NCBI GenBank assembly: GCA_017620315.1
Contig: JAFZQQ010000390.1
Coordinates: 1-16,141 of the forward strand
Direction: 5' to 3'
Length of the DNA stretch: 16,141 bases
Source of the DNA: Oscillospiraceae bacterium
Lineage (GTDB): Bacteria > Bacillota > Clostridia > Oscillospirales > Oscillospiraceae
Both the position numbers and the translations under genes were made by a program. The notes under the pieces were generated by a model. It was not told where the DNA came from. It was given only the letters and a program-made list of their open reading frames with translations, and made no database searches. This document shows, one piece after another, positions 1-5,640 of this stretch (its first letter is position 1; each line of letters begins with the position of its first letter).

Positions 1-386
1 AGGTTGACAAGGCGCAGCATACGCATGACCTTCTGCTCGATAACATCCTTCGGTTCCTTTTTGATCGTCAGACCAAAGGCAATGTTGTCGTAAACGTTCA
101 TGTGAGGGAAGAGCGCGTATTTCTGGAATACGGTATTTATCTCGCGCTTGTAGGGCGGGACGTTGACAATATCCTCGCCGTCGAAGAGCACCTTGCCCTC
201 GGTGGGCTGGAGAAATCCGCCGAGAATGCGCAAAAGGGTGGTCTTTCCGCAGCCGGAAGGTCCGAGAAGTGTGACGAATTCGTTTTCATAGATATCAAGG
301 GAAACGCCTTTGAGGACGACCTGACCGTCCTCGAAGCTCTTTACGATGTTTTTGAATTGTATGAGCTTCTTTGCTTCTTCTGCCAT
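1..386 (-). CDS. potA: Spermidine/putrescine ABC transporter ATP-binding protein PotA, N-terminal part (cut by window edge)
   Basis: This is the ATPase subunit that drives import of spermidine/putrescine through an inner-membrane PotBC permease fed by PotD. The 128 visible residues form the first half of an ABC nucleotide-binding domain. The Walker A motif GPSGCGKT lies at residues 42-49, and the Q-loop region [18 protein letters not shown] at about 85-101 is typical of the PotA/CysA/MalK group. The rest, including the signature motif and Walker B, lies beyond the left edge. The start is the ATG at 386-384, preceded by a GGAGAG Shine-Dalgarno 5-6 nt upstream. The gene lies 52 nt downstream of a cupin/HTH regulator on the same strand, a common arrangement ahead of polyamine transporter operons. 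The polyamine substrate rests on family resemblance and that neighbour; a related importer such as an iron or thiamine system is less likely. Confidence 0.88.
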   Translation of the reverse strand, partial: MAEEAKKLIQFKNIVKSFEDGQVVLKGVSLDIYENEFVTLLGPSGCGKTTLLRILGGFLQPTEGKVLFDGEDIVNVPPYKREINTVFQKYALFPHMNVYDNIAFGLTIKKEPKDVIEQKVMRMLRLVN

Positions 387-403
387 TGTTCTCTCTCCTA
401 TAT

Positions 404-433
404 ATTATAATGTAGTTTTACAATGTAGTTTAA
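404..433 (-). promoter_or_regulatory. Possible weak promoter in front of potA
   Basis: On the minus strand a perfect -10 hexamer TATAAT (404-409) is preceded, after 18 nt, by a poor -35 TTAAAC (428-433). It sits between the regulator stop and the potA start, and could give potA some transcription independent of the regulator. The -35 is weak and the region is AT-rich, so this is only a candidate. Confidence 0.3.
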
Positions 434-434
434 C
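409..434. repeat. Tandem 13-bp direct repeat between regulator and potA
   Basis: AATGTAGTTTTAC (409-421) is followed immediately by AATGTAGTTTAAC (422-434), with one mismatch in 13. It fills the spacer and -35 region of the possible potA promoter. It may be a binding site or a simple slippage duplication. Confidence 0.6.
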
Positions 435-438
435 AGTC

Positions 439-972
439 TCAAAAAAGGGGAGGCGTGGACACCCACAGTACCTTCGAGGGAGCCTTCTGTTCGTTGCTTA
501 TTGAATGGAATGTGCGCCCGTGGAGATAGAAGGTCTCGCCGGTTTTGAGCGTGTTCCGTTTCCCGTCGCACTCAAGAGTGACGCATCCGTCGACCACATA
601 ACCGAATTCTTCGCCGCTGTGCGGCACGACCTCGAACGATCTTCCACCCTCGCCGAGAGTGAGAAGAATGGGTTCCATGCGGTTTTTTTGCGTGTTTGGC
701 ACAATCCAGTGTATCGTACATTCCTCGCGTTCATCGGTGAAAAAGTCGCTTTCGCCGAAGACATACCGCTCGACCTTGTCCTCCTTGAAAAAATCGGCGA
801 GGTTAGTACCGAGCGCTTCAAGAATGTCGTCCAGCGAGTCAATGGAAGGGGAGGTCAGGTTTCGCTCCAACTGGGAAAGAAAACCCTTCGTCAACTCGCT
901 GCGGCTGGCAAGCTCCTCCAGCGTGAGCCCCTTCTGGGTACGCAGCTGCCTTATTTTGTTTCCTATATCCAT
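439..972 (-). CDS. XRE-family HTH regulator with C-terminal cupin domain (PuuR-like)
   Basis: A 177-residue transcription regulator in two parts. Residues 1-60 are an XRE/Cro helix-turn-helix (IGNKIRQLRTQKGLTLEELA, then GFLSQLERN and PSIDSLDDILEAL). Residues 105-172 are a cupin_2 ligand-binding barrel (VPHSGEEFGYVVDG, TGETFYLHGRTFHSISN), with candidate metal or ligand residues H118, E121/E122 and H156. The reading frame extends upstream to 1065, but the ATG at 972-970 is preferred: a GGAGG lies just upstream and homologues begin at this point. It is followed on the same strand by potA, so by context it probably senses a polyamine or related amine and controls the importer. Proteins of this kind are usually repressors, often autoregulated, which fits the half-site array over its own promoter. 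The exact ligand cannot be read from sequence. Confidence 0.87.
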   Translation of the reverse strand: MDIGNKIRQLRTQKGLTLEELASRSELTKGFLSQLERNLTSPSIDSLDDILEALGTNLADFFKEDKVERYVFGESDFFTDEREECTIHWIVPNTQKNRMEPILLTLGEGGRSFEVVPHSGEEFGYVVDGCVTLECDGKRNTLKTGETFYLHGRTFHSISNEQKAPSKVLWVSTPPLF

Positions 973-988
973 AGGCGCCTCCAACGAT

Positions 989-1096
989 GTTTCATTTACT
1001 AAACAATTTGTTTTGCAAATCAAACCGAACGATATAATACAATATGCAATGCAAAAATGCAACACTTAATTAAACATTTTGTTTATTAAATAAAAC
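989..1096. promoter_or_regulatory. Candidate operator array (GTTT-N8-AAAC sites) of the cupin regulator
   Basis: Three dyads of the form GTTT-N8-AAAC occur at 989-1004, 1010-1025 and 1081-1096. The first two are 21 bp apart, two helical turns. A 25-bp composite AAAC-N5-GTTT-N8-AAAC appears twice, at 1001-1025 and 1072-1096, with identical spacing. One set lies around the likely transcription start of the regulator and the other just upstream of its -35, the layout expected for an autorepressor that may loop DNA. Binding by this regulator is an inference from position. Confidence 0.55.
1034..1062 (-). promoter_or_regulatory. Sigma-A type promoter of the cupin regulator gene
   Basis: On the minus strand: -35 TTGCAT at 1057-1062, a 17-nt spacer, and -10 TATTAT at 1034-1039. 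Transcription would start near 1027, giving a leader of about 55 nt before the ATG at 972. Candidate operator dyads lie on both sides. Confidence 0.65.
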
Positions 1097-1111
1097 TTTG
1101 TGGAAATGAAT

Positions 1112-1140
1112 AAACCGGGGGCTGTTTTGACCCTCGGTTT
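1112..1140 (-). terminator. Possible terminator of the pseudouridine synthase gene
   Basis: An inverted repeat AAACCGGGGG (1112-1121) / CCCTCGGTTT (1131-1140) forms a 10-bp stem with one mismatch and a 9-nt loop, just past the stop codon of the minus-strand gene ending at 1148. The following minus-strand sequence is only partly T-rich (TTTATTCATTT), so it would be a weak terminator. Confidence 0.45.
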
Positions 1141-1147
1141 AACCGAT

Positions 1148-2104
1148 TTAACTAAAGTATTTTTGTTCAAAAGGTATAGATGGGACGGAGAACTCTTTCC
1201 CGCGAAGGTATTCAAGCAGACCGGCGTCAGTCGGAAAGTCAAACCTGAGGCGGCATGAGCAAAGCAGTTGTATTTTTTCACCGTATTTTCGGTTCAGCGT
1301 ACCGTTGCCATACTTGCCGTCGCCGAGCAGGGGATAGCCTGCATCCGCGAGACTTGCGCGGATCTGATGTGTGCGACCGGTGAGCAGCTCCACCTCGAGC
1401 AGAGACAGCTCTTTGCTTGTTTTCAGCGTTTTATAAAGCGTTATCGCGCTTCTTCCGTCGGGAACGGGGTGATGGTATACGCGCACGAGATTATCCCTGC
1501 TGTCCTTGCGAAGGAAGCATTCAAGTCTTCCTGATTTGGGCTCGGGTCTTCCGATACAAATGCAGCGGTAGTATTTTGATATTTCGCGCAGGCGTATCTT
1601 TTCACTCATTATGCGCAAGGCTTCAGCATTCTTTGCCGTAATCACAATGCCGCTGGTATTTCTGTCAATGCGGTTGCAGAGCGCGGGAGTAAAGGAATTC
1701 TCGTCATGCGGTCTCCACTCGCGCTTTTGATACAGATATGCAAGCAGATGATCGAGCAGCGTGACGCCGGTCTCTGCGTCGCCGGCATGGCACAGCAGAC
1801 CGGCGGGCTTGTCGAGAAGGAGGATGTTTTCGTCCTCGTAGACGATGCCGAGCTTCGGGGAGGCGATGGTAAGATAGACGTTGTTCTTATCGGGGGCGTC
1901 AAAGAATTCGTCGTTCACATAGCATTCCACAAGGTCGCCCTCGACAAGACGCTGTTCCTTCGCGGCGCGCGCGCCGTTGACCTTGATACGCTTGATGCGT
2001 ATGTATTTTTGCGCCAGAGAGGCGGGCATCAGCGGGACAGCCTTCGCGAGAAAGCGGTCGAGCCGCTGACCGGAATCGTTTTTGCCTATAGTGAATTCGC
2101 GCAA
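1148..2104 (-). CDS. RluA-family pseudouridine synthase with S4 domain
   Basis: This enzyme isomerises specific uridines in RNA to pseudouridine, with 23S rRNA the likeliest target (RluC/RluD-like). From the TTG start it has 318 residues. An S4 RNA-binding domain covers about residues 12-65 (GQRLDRFLAKAV, YIRIKRIKVNG), followed by a catalytic domain with NRIDRNTSG. The conserved Asp is D147; the usual HRLD is NRID here. The later LLTGRTHQIRASLADAGYPLLGD segment is also standard. The frame is open back to 2203, but TTG at 2104-2102 is chosen because AAAGGGG lies 8 nt upstream and the conserved sequence begins immediately after it. The longer form would start inside the promoter and carry a hydrophobic leader that makes no sense for this family. 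It stands alone, divergent from yceD. Confidence 0.87.
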   Translation of the reverse strand: MREFTIGKNDSGQRLDRFLAKAVPLMPASLAQKYIRIKRIKVNGARAAKEQRLVEGDLVECYVNDEFFDAPDKNNVYLTIASPKLGIVYEDENILLLDKPAGLLCHAGDAETGVTLLDHLLAYLYQKREWRPHDENSFTPALCNRIDRNTSGIVITAKNAEALRIMSEKIRLREISKYYRCICIGRPEPKSGRLECFLRKDSRDNLVRVYHHPVPDGRSAITLYKTLKTSKELSLLEVELLTGRTHQIRASLADAGYPLLGDGKYGNGTLNRKYGEKIQLLCSCRLRFDFPTDAGLLEYLRGKEFSVPSIPFEQKYFS

Positions 2105-2149
2105 TGAAGACGCCCCTTTCTGACCCGCGGAGACACTTAGTTGCTGCAC

Positions 2150-2178
2150 AGTATATGACAGAATAAAAAAAATTTCAA
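2150..2178 (-). promoter_or_regulatory. Sigma-A promoter of the pseudouridine synthase gene
   Basis: Minus strand: -35 TTGAAA at 2173-2178, a 17-nt T-rich spacer, and -10 TATACT at 2150-2155. A start near 2143 gives a leader of about 40 nt to the TTG start at 2104. This supports that start over the longer reading frame beginning at 2203. Confidence 0.7.
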
Positions 2179-2196
2179 GAAAAAGCAAAAAAATGT

Positions 2197-2225
2197 TTGA
2201 CAAGTCCGAGGTGCTTTACTATAAT
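2197..2225 (+). promoter_or_regulatory. Consensus sigma-A promoter of yceD-rpmF
   Basis: A perfect -35 TTGACA (2197-2202), a 17-nt spacer and a perfect -10 TATAAT (2220-2225). With both hexamers matching consensus it should be a very strong constitutive promoter, as expected for a ribosomal protein operon. It is back to back with the minus-strand promoter at 2150-2178. Confidence 0.9.
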
Positions 2226-2252
2226 ATCACCTGTGTCATTGTGAGGTGGATC

Positions 2253-2741
2253 ATGCGTCTTGACGTAAAACGGATCATTAACACTCCCGGAGACGGAATA
2301 GAATTCAACGAGGAATTTGATCTTTCCGATGTGGACTTTGGTGGAGTGTGTCCTGCGGTTCGGCCCGTTTCGGTGGTAGGGACGGTGCGTAACATAGCGG
2401 GGATGCTCCGGCTGCGCTTTGACCTTGACACAGAGCTTTCGTGCGTTTGCGACCGTTGCGGCGTCAGGATCGAAAAGCCCTTTCATGTTGAGCTTGAACG
2501 TATGCTTGCGACCGAGCTTGAGGATGAGGAAAACGATGAGATCCTTTTGCTTGAGGACGGAGGGCTGGAGCTTGACGAGCTTGCACGGGAGACCTATATT
2601 CTCAACATGGACACAAAGACGCTTTGCCGCGAAGACTGCAAGGGCCTTTGTCCGGGCTGCGGGGCAAACCTCAATATAGAGGAATGTCACTGCAAGAAGG
2701 AGACCGACCCACGCTGGGCGGAGCTGCAGAAGCTTTTGTAA
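2253..2741 (+). CDS. yceD: YceD/DUF177 family protein
   Basis: A 162-residue member of the DUF177 family, nearly always encoded just upstream of rpmF; its relatives are linked to 23S rRNA/large-subunit assembly. Visible features are the N-terminal MRLDVKRIINTPGD, a CxCxxC cluster at C64/C66/C69, and a second cysteine-rich tail (C125, C129, C133, C136, C145, C147) that looks zinc binding (CREDCKGLCPGCGANLN). The ATG at 2253 is chosen over an upstream in-frame ATG at 2193 because GTGAGGTGG lies 3 nt before it and the upstream ATG falls inside the promoter. It is co-transcribed with rpmF 48 nt downstream. The molecular function of the Gram-positive version is unproven. Confidence 0.88.
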   Translation: MRLDVKRIINTPGDGIEFNEEFDLSDVDFGGVCPAVRPVSVVGTVRNIAGMLRLRFDLDTELSCVCDRCGVRIEKPFHVELERMLATELEDEENDEILLLEDGGLELDELARETYILNMDTKTLCREDCKGLCPGCGANLNIEECHCKKETDPRWAELQKLL

Positions 2742-2789
2742 AGAGTAAATACACGGCTATGTGCCGTTATCGATCAAGGAGGTGTCACC

Positions 2790-2987
2790 ATGGCAGTCCC
2801 TAAGGGTAAAGTTTCCCGCGCAAGGCGCGATAAGAGGCGCAGCTCCCACTGGAAGCTCACCGCCCCCACGCTGGTTGCGTGCCCGAAGTGCGGCGCTCTG
2901 CGTCAGCCGCACAGAATGTGCCCCGAGTGCGGTACCTACAACGGCCGCACAGTCAAAGTCATTGAGGCTAAGACCGTCGCCGAGTAA
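2790..2987 (+). CDS. rpmF: 50S ribosomal protein L32, zinc-binding form
   Basis: A 65-residue large-subunit protein. It starts MAVPKGKVSRARRDKRRSSH and carries two CxxC pairs (C31/C34 and C44/C47), so it is the zinc-coordinating C+ paralogue rather than the cysteine-free type that replaces it under zinc limitation in some bacteria. A strong AAGGAGG lies 8 nt ahead of the ATG. A small hairpin (ACGGC 2753-2757 / GCCGT 2763-2767) precedes the ribosome binding site. The gene follows yceD and is closed by a strong hairpin terminator. Confidence 0.97.
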   Translation: MAVPKGKVSRARRDKRRSSHWKLTAPTLVACPKCGALRQPHRMCPECGTYNGRTVKVIEAKTVAE

Positions 2988-3004
2988 ACGCATCCATACA
3001 GATG

Positions 3005-3033
3005 AAAAAGCATGGCGAAGCCATGCTTTTTTT
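3005..3033 (+). terminator. Intrinsic terminator after rpmF
   Basis: A perfect 12-bp stem (3005-3016 / 3020-3031) with a GAA triloop; the T run forming the end of the 3' arm continues to 3033. The stem has a GC-rich core (GCATGGC) and A/T flanks, so it may also work weakly on the other strand. It lies only 27 nt before the lepB start. Confidence 0.85.
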
Positions 3034-3059
3034 ATAAAAAGAGGGTTACGGAGCATTCT

Positions 3060-3689
3060 ATGGACAATATTGAGGATCAGAAAGAAATTCTTACGCCGGA
3101 GGGCGGAGAACAGGACGTTCGGCGTATACCCGGGCGCGACCTTTACGAATGGGTCCATTCCCTTGCCGCCGCGGTGCTTATCATCGTTATCATGTTCACG
3201 TTTTTTGTCCGCATGATGGGCGTGCAGGGACCGTCCATGCGCCAGACGCTTCAGGACGGAGACAGGCTGTTCGTGCTCAACTCGCATCTTGTGCGCGAAT
3301 ACCGTCAGGGCGACATTGTTATTGCGCGCAAGCAGTCTTTTTCCGACGACCCCATCGTCAAGCGTATCATCGCTGTCGAAGGGCAGACGATAGACATTGA
3401 TTTCAGTGTCGGAGCTGTGTACGTCGACGGTGTTGAACTCGAAGAGGACTATATCAACGACCTTACCTATACTTTCGAGGGCACGCAGTTTCCGCTTACC
3501 GTGCCGGAGGGAAGCGTGTTTCTTATGGGCGACAATCGCAACATGAGTACCGACAGCCGTGAGCCTCGCATCGGCACTGTCGACAAACGCTATCTGATAG
3601 GAAAGGTGATATTCCTGGCGTTTCCCGGGCCGGATTCTGTCACGGACAAACGGGAATTCGGCCGCATAGGGGTAATAAACAAACGATAA
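3060..3689 (+). CDS. lepB: Type I signal peptidase
   Basis: A membrane-bound serine protease that removes signal peptides from exported proteins. It has 209 residues with one N-terminal membrane segment (about 35-52) and the active domain outside. The catalytic Ser is S59 in GPSM and the general-base Lys is K101 in IVKRIIAVEG. The box-E motif GDNRNMSTDSR is at 158-168, followed by IGKVIF. The ATG at 3060 has GGAG 6 nt upstream; an in-frame ATG at 3012 lies inside the terminator hairpin and is rejected. There is almost no room for a private promoter after that terminator, so expression probably depends on read-through. The lepB-rbgA-rnhB-yraN order matches the block usually found after rplS in Firmicutes. 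Confidence 0.95.
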   Translation: MDNIEDQKEILTPEGGEQDVRRIPGRDLYEWVHSLAAAVLIIVIMFTFFVRMMGVQGPSMRQTLQDGDRLFVLNSHLVREYRQGDIVIARKQSFSDDPIVKRIIAVEGQTIDIDFSVGAVYVDGVELEEDYINDLTYTFEGTQFPLTVPEGSVFLMGDNRNMSTDSREPRIGTVDKRYLIGKVIFLAFPGPDSVTDKREFGRIGVINKR

Positions 3690-3698
3690 CCGGCGAGC

Positions 3699-3750
3699 TT
3701 CACGCTGAAAGGAAATCTGCCTGCGGGCAGCGTGTTCCTTTCGGCGTGAA
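3699..3750 (+). other. Long RNA hairpin in the lepB-rbgA spacer
   Basis: The 80-nt spacer is almost filled by one inverted repeat. TTCACGC-T-GAAAGGAA (3699-3714) pairs with TTCCTTTC-G-GCGTGAA (3735-3750) as 16 continuous pairs including one U-G wobble. An internal bulge follows, then a 5-bp CTGCC/GGCAG apical stem with loop TGCG. No T-run follows, so it is not a normal intrinsic terminator. It ends about 10 nt before the rbgA ribosome binding site and could be an RNase processing or stability element. Confidence 0.75.
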
Positions 3751-3769
3751 AGTATAAAGGAGGAAGGAT

Positions 3770-4645
3770 ATGCAGCTGGACAGTCTTAGCTGGTTCCCGG
3801 GACACATGACAAAGACGCGGCGGATGATAGAGTCCGAGCTCTCCAACGTCGACGCAGTGTGCGAGATCGTTGACGCGCGAATACCCATGTCCTCGCGCAA
3901 TCCTGACGTCGATACGCTCACTGCGCTCAAGCCCCGTATCGTTGTGCTGAACCGGGTCGACCAGGCGGACTCCGCCATGACAAAACGCTGGGCGGCGTGG
4001 TTCCGCAAGCAGGGCTTTGCCGTGATAGAGGCTGACGCGAAAAGCGGAGGCGGAGTCAAGCAGTTTGCGCCGGCGGTCAGAGAGCTTTTGAAGGAAAAAA
4101 TAGCTGCGTATGAGGCAAAGGGGCAGATAGGACGTGTCCTCCGCGTCATGGTCCTCGGAATACCGAACGTCGGCAAATCGACCTTTATAAACCGTGTTTC
4201 AGGAAGAAAGAGCGCAAAGGCGGAAGACAGGCCGGGGGTTACACGTTCAAAGCAGTGGGTTCCCGTGGACAAAACGCTGGAGCTTTTGGACACTCCCGGA
4301 ATACTCTGGCCGAAATTTGAAGATCCCGAAGTCGGCGTGAGGCTTGCCTTCACCGGCGCGATACGGGACGAGGTTGTCGATATCGAAGAGCTGGCTATGC
4401 GCCTTATGAGCTTTTTGGGCGAGCACTATCCCAAAGCGCTTGAGGAGCGTTACAAGCTTGAGGTCATTTCTTGCGACGACGGCTGGACTCTGATTGAAAA
4501 GGCCGGGAGAAAGCGCGGCTTCCTGATTTCGGGCGGTGAAGTGGATACAGAACGAATGAGCCGTATCTTACTTGATGAATTCAGAGGTGGAAAGCTTGGA
4601 CGCTTTACACTTGAGATGCCGGAAGATAGCCCTGGGGAGGACTGA
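3770..4645 (+). CDS. rbgA: Ribosome biogenesis GTPase RbgA (YlqF)
   Basis: A circularly permuted GTPase needed for a late step of 50S subunit assembly. Its 291 residues show the motifs in permuted order: G4 NRVD (61-64, with R in place of K), G5 around DAKSG (89-93), G1 GIPNVGKS (130-137), G2 PGVT (155-158) and G3 DTPG (174-177). An N-terminal WFPGHM (8-13) contributes the family's conserved His, H12 here. The C-terminal RNA-binding region follows. The start ATG has AAGGAGGAAGG just upstream. It lies downstream of lepB and 2 nt before rnhB, as in many Firmicutes. Confidence 0.95.
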   Translation: MQLDSLSWFPGHMTKTRRMIESELSNVDAVCEIVDARIPMSSRNPDVDTLTALKPRIVVLNRVDQADSAMTKRWAAWFRKQGFAVIEADAKSGGGVKQFAPAVRELLKEKIAAYEAKGQIGRVLRVMVLGIPNVGKSTFINRVSGRKSAKAEDRPGVTRSKQWVPVDKTLELLDTPGILWPKFEDPEVGVRLAFTGAIRDEVVDIEELAMRLMSFLGEHYPKALEERYKLEVISCDDGWTLIEKAGRKRGFLISGGEVDTERMSRILLDEFRGGKLGRFTLEMPEDSPGED

Positions 4646-4647
4646 GA

Positions 4648-5265
4648 ATGGCTGATTTTTCTTACGAAAACAAAGCGCGCGCGCAGGGCTTCGGAAGTGT
4701 TTGCGGCGTTGACGAGGCCGGCGCGGGTCCCCTCTGCGGCCCCGTTTACGCTGCCGCTGTCATTCTGCCGGACAACTGCGAGTTACCCGGACTTGATGAC
4801 TCTAAAAAACTAACGGAGAAAAAGCGCGAAAAGCTATTTCCTCTTATCAAGCAGACCGCTCTTGCGTGGTCTGTCGCATGGGTGGACGAAAAGGAGATCG
4901 ATGCGACCGACATACTCAGCGCAAGACTGAAGGCGATGCAGTCGGCAATAGACGCACTGTCGGTTAAGGCGGACTATGCTCTTATTGACGGGAACCGTGA
5001 CCGCGGAAGAAGCGCGGAAATCATAATACCGCATGAATGTATCGTAAAGGGGGATAGCTTGTCAATGAGCATAGCTGCAGCCTCGGTACTTGCAAAGGTC
5101 AGCAGGGATCACTTTGTTGTTGAGGTGTTGGACAAGCAGTATCCTCAATACGGCTTTGCAAAGCACAAGGGCTATGGCACTGAGCTGCACAGGGAAATGA
5201 TCGAGAAATACGGACCCTGTCCGGCGCACAGAATGACATTCCTGAAAAAATGGACAAACGAGTGA
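4648..5265 (+). CDS. rnhB: Ribonuclease HII with a GAG in place of the GRG motif
   Basis: This endonuclease cuts the RNA strand of RNA-DNA hybrids and nicks at ribonucleotides misincorporated into DNA. It has 205 residues. Catalytic acids fitting the DEDD set are D22 and E23 (GVDEAG), D114 (ALIDG) and D136 (VKGD), followed by SIAAASVLAKVSRD and YGFAKHKGYGT. The usual DEAGRG reads DEAGAG here (codon GCG at residue 26), so the arginine of the 2'-OH-sensing GRG motif is replaced by alanine. It starts 2 nt after the rbgA stop, and its 3' end overlaps yraN by 16 nt, indicating translational coupling. Otherwise the protein looks complete and functional. Confidence 0.95.
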   Translation: MADFSYENKARAQGFGSVCGVDEAGAGPLCGPVYAAAVILPDNCELPGLDDSKKLTEKKREKLFPLIKQTALAWSVAWVDEKEIDATDILSARLKAMQSAIDALSVKADYALIDGNRDRGRSAEIIIPHECIVKGDSLSMSIAAASVLAKVSRDHFVVEVLDKQYPQYGFAKHKGYGTELHREMIEKYGPCPAHRMTFLKKWTNE

Positions 5266-5627
5266 CTAAGGGGAGATCCGGCGGCGACTGGGGAGAAGCA
5301 TTGGTTGCGGAGTATCTGCGCTCGATGGGACACCGCATCGTTGCGTCGAAATACAGCTGCCGCTTCGGGGAGATCGATCTGATCGCGACAGACGGCGATA
5401 CAATATGTTTTATTGAAGTCAAACTCCGCACAAACCTTGAGTGCGGTCTTCCGCGGGAATATGTGACGGTCGCAAAGAAAAAACGGCTTAAAAAGACAGC
5501 AAGCTTTTATCTTTCAACACACGATCCAGACAGCAGCTGCCGCTTTGATGTTGCCGAGGTCTATACCGACGCCGGAAGAAACCCGGATAATACGCGGATA
5601 GAGTATATTGAGGACGCTTTTCAATGA
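5250..5627 (+). CDS. yraN: YraN/UPF0102 family nuclease-like protein
   Basis: A 125-residue protein of the UPF0102 family, which has a restriction-endonuclease-like fold. The family core is visible: GDWGEALVAEYL (E16), FGEIDLIATDGD (E41, D43) and FIEVKLR (E56, K58), matching an E...D...ExK nuclease-type active site. The family sits beside rnhB and rbgA in many genomes and is presumed to act on DNA, but its function is not established. The start overlaps the end of rnhB by 16 nt and lacks an obvious Shine-Dalgarno, so reinitiation after rnhB is likely. A GTG at 5262 is an alternative start. Confidence 0.88.
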   Translation: MDKRVTKGRSGGDWGEALVAEYLRSMGHRIVASKYSCRFGEIDLIATDGDTICFIEVKLRTNLECGLPREYVTVAKKKRLKKTASFYLSTHDPDSSCRFDVAEVYTDAGRNPDNTRIEYIEDAFQ

Positions 5628-5640
5628 TTGGGGGAATACT

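Noticed and set aside
505..1002. Plus-strand open frame of 165 codons
   Set aside because: It is antisense to the cupin/HTH regulator, which has clear domains, a ribosome binding site and a promoter; the antisense protein resembles nothing.
2175..2690. Minus-strand open frame of 171 codons opposite yceD
   Set aside because: It lies antisense to the well-supported DUF177 gene and across its promoter, with no family motif.
3700..4353. Minus-strand open frame of 217 codons opposite rbgA
   Set aside because: Ser/Thr-rich shadow translation of the RbgA coding strand, without motifs.
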